Shown one piece after another: positions 37,609 through 50,178 of a stretch of DNA of 64,000 nt; within the stretch, counting starts at the first letter, position 1; the number at the start of each line of letters is the position of its first letter. The position numbers and the translations under genes were made by a program. Under the pieces are notes generated by a model, which was not told where the DNA came from, did no database searches, and was given only the letters and a program-made list of their open reading frames with translations. Origin of the DNA: Linnemannia elongata (lineage: Eukaryota > Mortierellomycota > Mortierellomycetes > Mortierellales > Mortierellaceae). The stretch is from the NCBI GenBank assembly GCA_036320915.1, contig JAXBDG010000003.1, positions 744,001 to 808,000 on the forward strand, in the 5' to 3' direction.

Positions 37609-40253
37609 TTACTCGTCCGTGACACATCCCTCACTGGCGTTCTTGACGTTCTTGATGTACTTGTAAAGGGTGCCGCGGGTGGCCTTGTATGGGGGTGCAA
37701 CCCAGACGGCCCGTCTTGCCGTCATCTCCTCGTCGGTGACCTTGACATCGATGGTCTTGTTGTCAGCATCGATCGAGACAATATCACCGTTCTTGATCAA
37801 ACCAATGGGGCCTCCCTCCTGGGCCTCAGGCGTGATGTGACCAATGATGAATCCGTGGGATCCTCCAGAGAAGCGACCATCGGTCAAGAGAGCAACGTCG
37901 TTTCCGAGTCCAGCACCCATAATGGCAGAGGTAGGGGTCAACATCTCGGGCATACCGGGGCCTCCCTTGGGGCCAGAGTAACGGATAATGATGACCTGGC
38001 CCTTCTTAATCTCGCCGTTCTCCAATCCGCGCAACATGTCTGACTCGTGATCGTAGACGTTGGCAGGTCCCTCAAAGAAGAGACCCTCTTTTCCGGTGAT
38101 CTTGGCGACCGATCCGAGGGGGGCAAGGTTACCCTTGAGGATGCACAAGTGACCATCGGGCTTGATGGGCTTGGACAGGGGGTAGATGACATCCTGACCC
38201 TCGAGCAGGCCAGGGACGTTCTTCAAGTTTTCGCTCATGGTCTTTCCGGTGACGGTCAAGCAGTTTCCATCGATCAGGCCCTCCTCGAGGAGGTACTTCA
38301 AGATGGCGGGGGTGCCTCCGATACGATGGACGTCCTCCATGACATACTTTCCAGAGGGCTTCAAGTCGGCCAAGAGGGGGATGCGGGAACTGACGCTCTG
38401 GAAATCGTCGATAGTCAACTTGACGTCGACGGAGCGGGCAATGGCAATCAAGTGGAGGACGGCGTTGGTGGAGCCTCCCAAGATCATGGTGAGAACCATG
38501 GCGTTCTCGAAAGCCTGGCGGGTCATAATATCACGTGGCTTGATGTCGTTCTCGAGCAAATTACGGATCGCCATTCCAGCATCCAAGCACTCCTGAAGCT
38601 TCTCGGGGTACTCGGCGGGGGTCGACGAACTATAAGGAAGGGTCATTCCCATCGCCTCAATAGCCGATGCCACTATAGGTTATAACCAGCAGAAGCAGGG
38701 GATAAATGTTAGTCGGCCTTCAACAGATATAACGAGTCCATTTTCACCTGTGGATCAATTGAAACAAAGAGAAGGAAGAGGGACTTACTAGTGTTGGCGG
38801 TGTACATTCCACCGCAGGCTCCGGCACCAGGGCAAGAGTTACGGACAATGTCCTGACGCTGGGTCTCGGTAATGGTTCCGGCGAGGTAGGAGCCGTAGGA
38901 CTGGAAGGCGGAGACGATGTCGAGGGTTCCTTGGTTGCAGGCGGATCTACCGGGCTTGATGGTGCCTCCGTAGACCATGATAGAGGGGCGGTTGATGCGA
39001 CCCATGGCGATCAAGCATCCGGGCATGTTCTTGTCGCATCCGGGGAGGGAAATGTTGGCATCGTACCACTGTCCGCTCATAACCTATTTTAAAAAGGAGT
39101 CGGATTGCCTCGGATTAGTACACAGATAAGTTCGAATGTGATCAAAGTCCAGTCCATGGATCAAAGACACTCATTGGTCACTTTCGACCGAAGAAAACAA
39201 GAACTTTAAATAAACCATCCCCAGTCTTCAAACACATCTTCCTGATTCAAAAGATAACAGCAAAGTCCCCGTTTTTTTTGTTCTTCTCTGACACTTACAG
39301 TCTCGATGGAGTCGGCGATGATGTCGCGGGACTGGAGAGAGTAGCTCATGCCGGAGGTTCCCATGGAGATACCGTCACTGACACCGATGGTGTTGAAGCG
39401 GTAGCCGACAAGTCCGGCCTTCTGAACACCCTCCTTGACCTTTGCAGAGAGATCGTTCAAGTGCATATTGCAGGGGTTTCCTTCGTACCAGCTGGACGTC
39501 CATCACATGTGAGCAAAAGACAGATTCGTATTTACGATTCATACAAAAGAGAATAAGTAGCAAAGACAAAGTAAGAAAGAAAGAAAGAGAGTGATCGCGG
39601 TCAGTCAATTGAGTCATGTTGTGACGCGCTTATGAAACTCAGTCAAGACCCTCACTCTCGATAAACGTCGATGCGGAGAGTGAAGGAGAGGGATGAACAA
39701 GGGCAAAAGAAGCTATACTTACACACTGGAGATGCCGACCTGGGCTTTGCTCATGTCAGTCTCCTTCAATCCTGTAGCGTACACTAATAGACATGATCAG
39801 ATCAGAGGTGAACCAGAGCGACGCCATTAGTTGACAATGAAAGATAGTTAGGCTCCAGATTGTCAGATATCTCCTCCAATATCACTCTCACGCAGAGTAT
39901 CGTACGAACTGAGCGGAGATCTCTTCTCTGATCCTTGCAAGGTGGAGTAACTTACACATGGCCTGGGAAGCTCCCTGCGACTTTGGCTGTGTGATCTTGG
40001 CACTGAATTTGTTGAGCTCGTGAGTAGAAGAGTTGTTGGATCCTGTCGAGTAACGATGACACTGGACCGCTGCTGCCCTTGCTGAGGTTTTGGCATGGCT
40101 ATTTCAATAGATGTGAAGAGAGATCGAAGGTCCGGATATGTTAAAAGACTTGGCTATCTAGCCAAAGGTAATATGAAAACGCGTAAGAGTGTTAACTTAC
40201 ATTTTAACCTGACCAGCAACCTGGGCTGCTGCTGCTGAGAGAAGAGAAGACAT
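37609..40253 (-). CDS. ILV3: mitochondrial dihydroxy-acid dehydratase
   Basis: Exons from the right: 40201-40253, 39956-40098, 39723-39783, 39299-39491, 38789-39083 and 37609-38672, giving 602 residues (yeast Ilv3 has 585). It dehydrates 2,3-dihydroxy-isovalerate and -methylvalerate, the third common step of valine and isoleucine synthesis. The first ~45 residues are Ala/Ser/Arg-rich and lack acidic residues, like a mitochondrial presequence. Fe-S ligand cysteines are Cys93 (NPCNMH), Cys166 (GCDKNMPG) and Cys240 ([11 protein letters not shown]). Later motifs include GGSTNAVLH and DGRFSGG. The small exons 39723-39783 and 40201-40253 were placed by frame and homology. Codon use in the last exon is very biased to C/G-ending codons, suggesting high expression. 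It is divergent from the Zap1-like gene. Confidence 0.96.
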
Positions 40254-41225
40254 TATTTATATATATGTGTGTGTGTAAGAATGAAAGTGTGAGAAAAGAG
40301 AAAAAGGAATGAGGAATGGGAGAAGGAGAAAGGAGGAATGAAAGTGTAGTAGAGTAGGGTAGAGTAAAGTAGGGGGGGTGAGTGAGTCGGCGAGAAAAAA
40401 GAAAAAGAGGAAAAAGATGTCCGAGGGAGAGGAGGCATTGATCTCCTTTTATGCGTGAGCTTTTAGTGTACAGTTCGACCTCGGCTTTTTTAGTGGTTAG
40501 TGGCTGCCGAGATCGCATGTCAACCAATGTTACTCACATCCACTTGGGCGAGCCTCTCAAATCGCGCGCGACTCACTTTCTCGTGTTATCAGCATGGAAA
40601 TCGTCTCTCTTCCGGAGAAAAAAATAAAAAGATCACAAAAACAAGGTTTGCACTCATATGGGTCATCTTTTTGGGTTCCTTCCTTTTTTCAACGGCACTC
40701 ACCCACTAAGCTAGCAGCACAGAAACACAGGTATAACTCTGTCCTGCATTCTTCTCTATCATTGAACCTTTTATCTCGTCAATGGCCCAACGTTCTTCCG
40801 CTACTTCACTCTTGGATGACCTTGCCCCTTTTGACGACAAGCAAACTGTAAGGGAGGTGTCAATAACGAGCCCCTCTAATTGCACATGTGCAAATATAAA
40901 TCGCCATGTAAGCCACCCTCAATTTAACATCTACGATAGTGGCACTTCCGGTGATCATCATGCAATTTGTGGGTGGGTCCAACTTATTTATGTAATTTGC
41001 AAAGGCGCTCACCTCTCAACCCTCGCTCACACTTCTCTATTTTTCTGTTTTCTTCACTTCACCTCCCGTCCTTTAAAATTCATCCTCATCGACTTTACTT
41101 CCCCCCTATCCGCACTTGGCCTCCAATGTTCTGACACTTTGCCCTCATCCCTCCCGGCTGACCGTCCAACAATACCCCTTCCCTTCCCTTCCTCTGCCTC
41201 ACCTCCCTTCCCTTGACACGAAGTC
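40254..41225. promoter_or_regulatory. divergent promoter between ILV3 and the Zap1-like gene
   Basis: A 972-base spacer serving both strands. C/T-rich leaders face each gene: A/G-rich on + at 40275-40430 for ILV3, and C/T-rich at 41040-41215 for the + gene. Two one-mismatch versions of the Gcn4 core TGACTCA occur, TGAGTCG at 40383-40389 and CGACTCA at 40569-40575. ILV3 is a general-control target in yeast, but regulation here is only inference. No exact zinc-response element was seen. Confidence 0.45.
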
Positions 41226-43809
41226 ATGTCAACGGTTTTTGACGGTTCGCTCAACCACCAGCTGTCGTCCTTTCAGTATGTGACTCAGCAGCAACAGCAA
41301 CAGCAACAACAACAGCAGCAAAAGCAACAACAGGTTCAGCAGCAGCAACAACAACAACAACTGCAACAGCAGCAGCAGCATCACTTGCAACAACAGCAAC
41401 TGCACCACCACCAGCAACAGCTTCACCATCAACACCAGCAACAGCAGCAACAGTTGCAGCAACAACAACAGCAGCAGCAGCAGAAATTACTGGTCCAACA
41501 CCACCAGCAACTGCAGCAACATCAAATTCAACAGCAGCTTCAACACCAACACCAGCAGCGTCAGTCTCTCTTCCACCCTCTGCCCGGAAACGACAGCCTC
41601 ACCGCGACATCTGCTCTTATCGATGATTGTTGTACACTGACCCACACTGTCGACGATTTCTGCTGCAATACAGTCGAGCCGACTCCCTGTTGTGGTCCTC
41701 AGTCGGAGCTACAACTCGATATCCTCGAATGCTGCAACAGCTCCCACTCGACCCCGACTACCACTCCTTACAGACTGCAGGAGATTGAGTGCTGCATCAT
41801 CGAGTCTGCCATCAAGGATGGTATCGATTCAGACTGTTGCCAGGACCTGATCCCACCCGGCGGCATAATCGTCGGGCCTGCTGCGCCCAACTGTTGCTCG
41901 GAACACCCAGAGGTTCTAAACGATTGTTGCCTCACCTGCTGTCCCGACACCGTCTCGTCCACCCCTGGATCTGTGTCCACCTCGGTCGCACACTCGGAGG
42001 CATCCACCTCGCCCACCTCGGTTAGCACTCTGCAGTCGCCGCATTATTTTTCTACACAGACGTTGCAGTGCAACTCTATCGACGATCCGTAAGTCTTGGA
42101 TGGTCATCGCCTTCTTTCGTTTATTGCCCTGTGCCCCCCCCCCCCCCCCCACTTCCTTATCCAGGACTCAAAAAAAAGCGTTTGGCTCACACATCTGATA
42201 CAATTATGTTGCTTTAAGGCAGGAGACTCCTATGTTCATATCTTAATTGACCTTATTATCTGTTTTTAGCTGGAACCCCGCTGGGATCTGCACCTCTGAC
42301 GGCCATGCGCAGCGCAACAGCATGGATTGCAACCAACCCTCCGCGTTCCACTTTTTAACCAACACCACCACCAACATCCTCGGAGGTAATAATGACGGCT
42401 ACAACAACAACAGCACCAGCAACAACCTGCATAACCGAGGCCATTCCCACAGCCATAGCCATGGTACCCATACCAACCACGGTCACAACCACGGTCATAA
42501 CCATAACCATAACCTCAACCTCACTCATACCCACAACCTTACTCACAACCACAACCACGGTCATGGTCATGGCTCATTCTCCAATGGGTCCCCTATGGGC
42601 TCCCTCGCAGGTACACCCTCGTCCAGCGTCTCCCTCGGGTCTGACCCAATGGATGACGCCCAAATCGACCACATGATTCGCTGTCTCTGGACTGGCTGTA
42701 CTGCCGAGTTTATCTCACAGGAAGACCTTCTGCCACACGTATCTCAGCTACACGTGCCCATACCCGAGAACGATCACGCCTTGTGTCTCTGGGAATCTTG
42801 TGAAACTGAGCAAACCGACGGCGACCAACTATTGCATCATCTCCGAGCAGACCACCATATCGTCCTGCCTCCTGCAGGAGCAGCAGCCGCACTCGAAGCC
42901 CGTCCATTGCGTCCGGAGATCAAGGCCAAGCCTATTGCAGCAAAGGAGCCCGTTATCGCTCCTAACCCTCTGTCGCCACCAATTCAGGATGATCGTGACG
43001 CAAGCTCTGGAGAGGAACAGCATCGTTGTCGATGGAAGGGTTGTAAGCGGTCCTTCTCCAATTATGATTCGCTCACCACCCATTTGAGCGAGGACCACAT
43101 CGGCACTGGCAAGGGCGAGTACGTCTGTGAGTGGGAAGGTTGCGAGCGCAACGGACGTGGATTCGGTCAGCGACAGAAGGCGATGAGACACATTCAAACG
43201 CACACAGGAGACAAGCCCTACCAGTGTTCGATCTGCAAGAAGCGGTTCTCGGAGGCCAACATTATGGCTCAGCATATGCGTATCCACACCGGCGAGAAAC
43301 CCTTCAAGTGCCCTGAGCCCGGCTGCGGTCGCTCATTCTCGATCTCTGGTGCGCTAACGATTCATCGCCGAATCCATACTGGCGAGAAGCCCTTCAAGTG
43401 TAAGTTTGAGGGCTGCAACAAGTGGTTTGCAGAGTCCTCAAACTTGACCAAGCATCTCCGTGTCCATACTGGCGAACGTCCGTCTCAGTGCCCATTCCCT
43501 GGATGTGAGAAACGTTTCTCTAGGCCAGACCAGCTCACTCGACACAAGCGCACACACATGACCCCTGCGGAAAAGGCGGCTGAAAAGGCTGCAGCCGAGA
43601 CTCTTGCTGGAGCGAAGGCTGTCAAGCGATCAGCCCAAGCATCGTCGTCGTCTGCCTCGCCCGAATTGTCCTCTCACCAAGAAGATTATGTCGATTCTTG
43701 GTCCTCCCCGACCTCTCCTATTTCTCCTTCTGCTACCGTCTCTGGCGATGTTGATCCTGGATACAATTGGCCAGTCGACGCAAGCCATCGCAAGCGAGTC
43801 AAGACATGA
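41226..43809 (+). CDS. C2H2 zinc-finger transcription factor, Zap1-like
   Basis: Exons are 41226-42088 and 42270-43809, giving 800 residues. Residues ~20-117 are Gln/His-rich, with mixed CAG and CAA codons. Residues ~134-240 contain nine Cys-Cys pairs spaced along acidic sequence (DDCC, DFCC, TPCC, LECC, IECC, SDCC, PNCC, NDCC, LTCC). Residues ~344-390 are a His/Asn/Gly run (HSHSHSHG, NHGHNHGH) like the metal-binding loops of zinc transporters. The C2H2 region spans ~426-717. The first fingers have C-x-W-x2-C spacing (CLWTGC, CLWESC, CRWKGC, CEWEGC), as in Zap1, and four classical fingers follow with HTGEKPF linkers. In yeast, Zap1 senses zinc through Cys/His-rich activation domains. The similar layout suggests a zinc-responsive regulator, but orthology is not proved. 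It could also be a GLI/ZIC-like factor. Confidence 0.85.
41285..41564 (+). repeat. CAG/CAA-rich polyglutamine-coding repeat
   Basis: An imperfect trinucleotide repeat coding for Gln with interspersed His and Leu. Mixed CAG and CAA codons suggest protein-level selection for Gln rather than recent slippage alone. It lies inside the first exon of the Zap1-like gene. Confidence 0.9.
42134..42150 (+). repeat. C homopolymer, 17 bases
   Basis: An uninterrupted C run inside the single intron of the Zap1-like gene. Confidence 0.9.
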
Positions 43810-43877
43810 TCTCTCTGCGCCGTTCTTTAACCACCCTTGTCACTATAGTCCCTTCTTTCGTCTCCATAGCATAAGTT

Positions 43878-43883
43878 AATAAA
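43878..43883 (+). terminator. AATAAA signal of the Zap1-like gene
   Basis: AATAAA lies 69 bases after the stop codon, in the 223-base spacer before the SNAPC3 start. Confidence 0.55.
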
Positions 43884-44032
43884 TTACATCGTCTCTTCAA
43901 TTGTTGGCATTCAAACAAGCTGTATTTATATAACTAGGTGACTGCGAGACACAGCATAAAAACCGCACTGAATTAAAGACAGTGCGATCTTTTACCCTAC
44001 ACACAAACGTATCTACGTATTCAGGAGACATC

Positions 44033-46295
44033 ATGGAGAGGGAGGAAACATTAGTTCACAGCGGTCGTCCTCGGGATCACAGACCTCCGCCAGGTGGATG
44101 GATGTTGGATGCCCCCAGGATCGTCCATTCGATCGTCAACATCCAACCCCAGGGACAACTCTTCCATCTGCAATCCTTCGCAGACGACTATCGCCGCCTC
44201 ATTCAAGACCAAAAGCACACCGACCCTTACGACGCCTACTTTGCAGACAACAAGGACCTGGAACAACAAATCGCCGAGAAGGTCGATACCTGGGACGAAA
44301 CCGAGCTTGTCAACGATATCTTTGGCGACCCGACCGTTTTGGGTCTGTTGCAGGAGTGGCATGAGGAGAGACTGTCCTCGACGAAAGGACCAGTCAGCCG
44401 GGATTTGCGGCCGACCTGGTCGTCGGTTTTCGGCAAAGTGGAGGATGTGACAGAGCTTGGCGACCGGTCCAACCTGCATATCAAGGGGAGGTTCACGCCG
44501 CACTTGGGGCGGCCTGTGGCGATGGGCGATAATGTGCGGCGATTGTTGAGTTCTACAGATCGTGGGCGGAGGAGAGTGCCGTTTGTGAGTGGTCGTGGAA
44601 AGACCAGGGCTTCGATAAAGAGTGTAAAGACTCCTCAGATATCCAAAAAGGAAACGGGGGCGGCTAGTACGCGGATACAGGACGAGGCGTCAAACTCTGC
44701 ATCTGCAGTGACGCTAACTGTGACATCAACCTCGCCAGCAACATCGACTACAGGAGTTACAGATACAAGCTCAATAGAGTCACCATCGTTAGCACCGCCG
44801 AAACCCGACATGCCCGCAGCCGAGCTTGCGCAGTTGGAAAATGACGCTCGACTTATTGAACATCTGGCAGAGCAGCGAGCACAACAGGAGAGCGAGAATC
44901 GAATCGCAAAGACATCTCTGGAGACAAGGTTCCAAAGGTGTTCGTTGATGCTGGAAGACAGCACCTTGGAGTCATTAGCGCTGAAGTCTCAGATTCTGCT
45001 CCCTATTCAACAACGCCCACCCCTCAATCTCGTCCCGCCTGCGCCACCTCGCTTCAGCCGACCGTTTGTCCCTATCATGGAGGAGGAATTAGTCGTCTCT
45101 GTTGCCATTTACAACGCGCATCGACCAGACCAGCGGATGCAGGAGTTCTTGTTCCTTGGGAGTCAGCGTCTCTCGGCCCTAAGAGATGCATTTGAGTGCG
45201 CGTCAGATAATGAGCTTCGAGAGTGGGACGAGTTCTCGGATACCTCTAAGGTTCACAACACTGCGGACAGAAAGACCACCAACTCTTTCTTCTTCATCGA
45301 AGGTGTCTTTTACTCGGATTCACCTTTGATACGTGCTAGACTGGAGAAGCGGGATCAATTGCGGGAGGAAGCATCTAGGCGACTGGATGAACTCGAGAAG
45401 CTGAGACAGGAGCGGTACCAGGAAGCGGTGAAACTGAGAAACATAAGGCGACGTCTATTGCGGGAGGATATGGCACTGGGCAGTGTGAGTCGACCCAACG
45501 ATGATGCCAGCGAAAATGATGACGATGATGACATGGACTTGGAGTTTGATGATGCGGACCTTCGAGCACAGATGGAGGCGAGAACGTACCACGAGCAGTC
45601 AATCGAAAATATTGAGGTGGAGAACCAAAGTCATCTCGAGGAAATCTCGGAGGACTACAGCCAGTAAGTCTATCAAGAGGTCTCACTTGGGTTTGTACGT
45701 CGCGTTTCAGTGATAGATACTGATCTGACCATTATCCCTCTTTATCGCGCGCTAGAATTATCTTAGATTGGGTGGAAGAAAGCCCAGAGCGGAAACGACA
45801 GCCTGGATTTGGCAACCTCCAGAAAAAATATATGCATGACCCTCAGATCCATCAACTATCAGTTCGACTGAACCAACCCTATCTTTTTGTCCACCAAGGC
45901 GATTGCGAGCACATCCTCATGTTTCGCGATTTGAGGTAAGTGCTAGAAAGATATTCATTGAAGACGATGGTGTAAAGAGATATATGTGTAAGCAGGATAT
46001 TAATCAAAGGCTTTGTGTTGCTCATTCCTTTGTAAATAGACTGTACAGCCAGCGGCACGACGACTTGAACAGACTTTCATATCCTCGGCAGGTGTACAAG
46101 GGCAAGACGACGTCGCATATGTGCAAGATGTGCAAGATCAACAAGGCTTTCTATGTGACGGTGGACGACCGACTCGCTGGCGAGACGCCTTGCTACTTTT
46201 GCGAGCAGTGCTATGATAGCTTCCACTACGACGTTGATGGCAATATCCTCTACGACGACTTTCGCGTCTTTCGCTATCCACGCCTAATAGAGTGA
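44033..46295 (+). CDS. SNAPC3: snRNA-activating protein complex subunit 3 (SNAP50)
   Basis: Exons are 44033-45663, 45756-45935 and 46040-46295, giving 688 residues (human SNAPC3 has 411). SNAPc binds the proximal sequence element of snRNA genes and recruits RNA polymerase II or III. The family domain runs from about 355 to the end. It shows VAIYNAHRPDQRMQEF, a FFFIEGVFYSD motif, ILDWVEES, then GDCEHI near 593, CKMCKIN near 631, CYFCEQCYDSFHYD and a final DDFRVFRYPRLIE. The Cys/His pairs fit the family's zinc-binding C-terminus. The extra N-terminal ~350 residues hold a conserved-looking segment near the start (GGWMLDAPRIVHS) and a Ser/Thr-rich linker. A D/E-rich insertion (ENDDDDDMDLEFDD) interrupts the domain. 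The ATG at 44033 is the first in-frame ATG. Confidence 0.9.
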
Positions 46296-46476
46296 CGTCA
46301 CATTTTTTGAAAAAGCGCGTATAAATACCTTTTATTTTTGAAGCTATTTCGCAGGATTGCTTTTTCAAAAGTGATCTTTCTTTCCATTCCCTTCAATCGC
46401 TTTGCTTGTAGACGGACAGAACTCCCTCACCAACAACATTAAAGGATCGGGATACAAAAGACCAACCACTTCAACT

Positions 46477-49400
46477 ATGGCTTTATCCACCCTGGCTCAG
46501 CTCGCGGAGCAATCCAAGCAACTCACCAGCCACATCGGCGGTCTGCAGGTGCCCCAGATTAAGCGCGGCATCGATCAGATCGAGAGCCAATCACGCAAGC
46601 TCGCCGCCAAAGCCTCAAAGCCTACCGATGGCACCGACAACAAGGGGTACGTGACCAAAGAAACGTCATCACGCCTTTCGAGAGTCAGCACCTTGACCTT
46701 GCCAACACATTGGGACGATGAGCAAACCTGGAGAAAGCACAGCAATGGTTAAACCACAAACGTTCGTGTTTTTTCTGTTTGTGTTTTTTTAATAGACAGT
46801 TTTTCCTTGCCAAGGGAGGCATCGACGCCAATGTGATGAACACCACCCTCAACTCTATCAACTTGAAGTCAACATTCGAGCCTTTCCAGCCTATTCACGA
46901 TACCGACACGGAGGTATGAACTTCTTCTATGATCACAGAAACGTTGGCGTGTAGATCACCTCTCACTCCCTCTTTGCTATGCCACCATTTTTTTCTGACG
47001 TCCTTGTTATCATTCTTTACGCATATAGTCTTTTTTGAGGCACCAGCACGAGCAAATCATTATCAACACCATTGACGAGAGTAGACGCGAGGTAGAATAT
47101 CTGCCCCTGGAGAAATATCTCTTTCCTCGTCGCTTTTGACTCCATGGACCTCGGAGATCAGGATGACTAACAGCATCGGAGTCTCCTCACTATTTTCCTT
47201 CATTTGTGATTTAGACCGTCATGGATTTCGACTCTAACTTTGAGACGTCGCTGAACTACGACTGGGAGCGCACCAAGAAGAGGATCTTTGAGGAGCTTGG
47301 ACAGCATCAGGGGCAGGGTGGTCGATCGGAATCCGATTTGGGACAGTCGACTCGCTCCTTCCGTGGCGACGCTAGCTTGGCCCAGTCTCAAAGCGTATGT
47401 TTACATTTCACGGAAAGCTTCATTCAGCGGGACTATGTGCAATTTTTTTGGCATTTTTTCCTAGCATGGAAGCCACAGCACAGAAAATAGTGGTTGACTG
47501 AGGATATAATCTTCATTATTTTGCATTATAGGGCGCGTACACTCCTGGGTTCGCCCAGAGCACGGCTTCCTTGGATGTGATTTTTAGCAAGCTAAAGCCT
47601 TACTACAGGGTCGTTCATGATCTCTGCGGGGCGCGACTGCAAGGATCTGCGTTCCCCTTGGCTAACAGCTTCGTCGAAGCCTCCAAGTTGGCTCACAAGG
47701 ACCAGGTCAGTGATTTCTTTCAGGGGCACGCAGGATGTTTTCATATTTCACGATCTCTCCGCTGACATCACGTTGACTTTCCTTCGTTATATTATTAGCC
47801 CAACTCAAAAATTCAGGAGACATGGGACCTGTTGACTTCAGTATTGGGCGAGCAGGAGTTGAGAAACGGACGGTTCCAGAGCATGGCATTGAAGGAGCGC
47901 GTATACGCCAACGCCTACTTGATGTCGCCTTACAGGAGTCCGGCTGCTGCGCTTTTGCGAGATCGTCTTATCAAGGGATCCAAGAACTTCTTGGAGAAGC
48001 AGTTCATGGCCCACATTAATGCATCCGTGAAAGAGAACCCAGCAGAGGCCAACCTCGGAGGCGTCCCGTCACTTCTCAACACCATCCGCGCCTTTGTCCA
48101 GCTCAAATATCTTCGATACGGATCATGGTCTCAGCCCAATCTCGAGGTAAGGGTCCCAGTAACTTTGCAAACAGCATCTTCCTCCTTGCAGTTTGTACAA
48201 TGTATTTACGAATTACTTAAACTATGATGCTTTTAGATTGTGAACGGACAGGCTGTGTGGGCTCAGATCTACTATCTCTTTAGGACGGGTCATGTCCAGG
48301 ATGCGCTCCAGTTTGCAAGAGACAACGAGTTGAACTTAAACCCTGCAGACCGTAGCTTTGTCATGTACCTCAACGCTTACTGGCAGAGTGAAGACCGCAC
48401 ATTGCCTTCAACATTGCAGGACCGGCTTCGGACCGACTTTAACAACAGAATTCGTTACAGCTCCGATACTGTTGACCCATACAAGCTGACGCTCTTCAAG
48501 ATCATTGGCCAGTGTGAACTGACCAAGAGGACGACGCCTGTCATTGGAGCCGTTGAGGACTTTATCTGGCTCCATGTAAGCCTTTTGTTTTTTTGCTTTA
48601 CATTGAAGAGATTCAATCATTCACAGGTTGTATGGTATTCGCTCTAGCTCATACGCTGACGAACTACCCGCTCGTTGTGTTTTATCATAGCTGTCGTTGA
48701 TCCGTGAACCAAGAGACAATGCCGCGGCGGCTCACGAGAAGTACGAGCTTGCAGACTTCCAGGCTCTTGTTCTCAAGTACGGGCCCGCCCACTTCAACCC
48801 CAACGGCAACAACCCTCTTCAATATTTCCAAGTCCTCGTCCACTCTCAGCAGTTTGAGCGGGTACGTATGATTAAGTGCATAATTGTCCTTCCCCGCCAA
48901 GTCAAAAAGAACTCGGAGCACTAACCAATGGAGCTTTTTCTTGTATTCAGGCTATCTATTATCTCTATTCTTTCAAGGCTTACGCACTTGAGACGGTCCA
49001 TATGGCGATCGCGCTGACATACTATGGATTGTTGCGCATCCCATCGGTACATCGCGTATCGGACCCCAACCCTTTCTCGACGACCATAGACGCCCAAGGA
49101 CACGAGGTGTCGCACTTTAATTTTACCCACCTGATCCATTATCAGGCCCGCATTATCGCTGAGCGTTACCCTACCGAGGCGCTCTCTTACCTTTACCAGA
49201 TCTGCTTGAACACGGACCTGACACCGGCGATAAATCAGGAGCAGATTGGACTCTGCCACAGCTACATTCAGGAGTTGGTTCTCCAGGCCAAGGACTACTC
49301 GAGTCTTCTCGGCTCTACCGCACACGGCATTAAGACTCCTGGTGTGATTGAAAAGTACCTCCCACTTATCAAGATTGCCAACAGTGGCCAGTTTGTCAAG

Positions 49401-50148
49401 GATATTACAGTTGCTGCTGCGAAGAGCAAGGCCAAGGAAGGACGTGTCGAGGATGCGATTCAGTTGTATAGCATTGCTGAGTCGTATAACCAGGTGGTGG
49501 AGCTTCTGAATCGCCAGCTGGCCGAGTTTGTGTCGAACCCCGGTCTTGCCAGCACAGGAGAGGCAGGTGTCAACATTCCAGCTATCCGCCAGCTGATTAA
49601 CGAGTACAAGAGCAATCCAAAGGTCAGCCAGCAGATTATGCCTAATAACTTGACGACATGCGACATTTTGCTTAAGCTGGTCGAATTCACAGAGCGGTAT
49701 GATCGTGCCAAGTACGACGCAGCGATTGCGACGATTGAGGAGCTGGGCCTGATTCCTTTGGAGGCTGATATGGGACAGATTGCCAAGAAGGCAGGCGAGT
49801 TCCAGGCCTTGGATGAGTGTGTGGCAAGGAACCTTCCCGATGTCCTCCTCAAGACCATGGACAGTCTTTTCAGGCAGTACCAGATCTTTAAAAATTCTCC
49901 CTACGACGATGCCGGCCGCCGGGATGTAAGTATCACACTGTCATGTCATTCTGAAATGAGATCTGGTTTGTGAGAAGTTAATGATCAAGCTGATTAACAT
50001 TTGTTTATGTATCGTATACCACTAGTCGATCACTATGTTGAAGAGGAGGGCAAGGACGCTGATGATGTTTGCTGGATCGATCAAGTTCAGGATGCCTGCC
50101 GATACATACGCCCAGTTGAACCGCCTTGATGTGATGATTGTCGCCTAG
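46477..50148 (+). CDS. NIC96: nucleoporin NIC96/NUP93
   Basis: Exons are 46477-46646, 46796-46913, 47029-47091, 47215-47394, 47532-47705, 47799-48146, 48237-48575, 48691-48861, 48951-49925 and 50026-50148, giving 886 residues (yeast Nic96 has 839). It is a linker nucleoporin of the inner ring that joins the Nsp1 complex to the scaffold. The N-terminal ~200 residues carry short helical and coiled-coil segments expected to bind partners. The rest is the alpha-solenoid domain, with segments such as YGSWSQPNLEIVNGQAVWAQ, FNPNGNNPLQYFQVL, AIYYLYSF and VHMAIALTYYGLLRIP. The protein ends LNRLDVMIVA. Nine small introns all keep frame. No catalytic function is expected. Its 5' end lies 181 bases after SNAPC3. 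Confidence 0.94.
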
Positions 50149-50172
50149 AAGGGTTGATGTTTCGACATGGTA

Positions 50173-50178
50173 AATAAA
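50173..50178 (+). terminator. AATAAA signal of NIC96
   Basis: AATAAA lies 24 bases after the NIC96 stop codon. Confidence 0.6.

Noticed and set aside
38047..38685. 212-codon + frame opposite ILV3
   Set aside because: It is a shadow of the biased ILV3 codons; the - strand protein is unambiguous.
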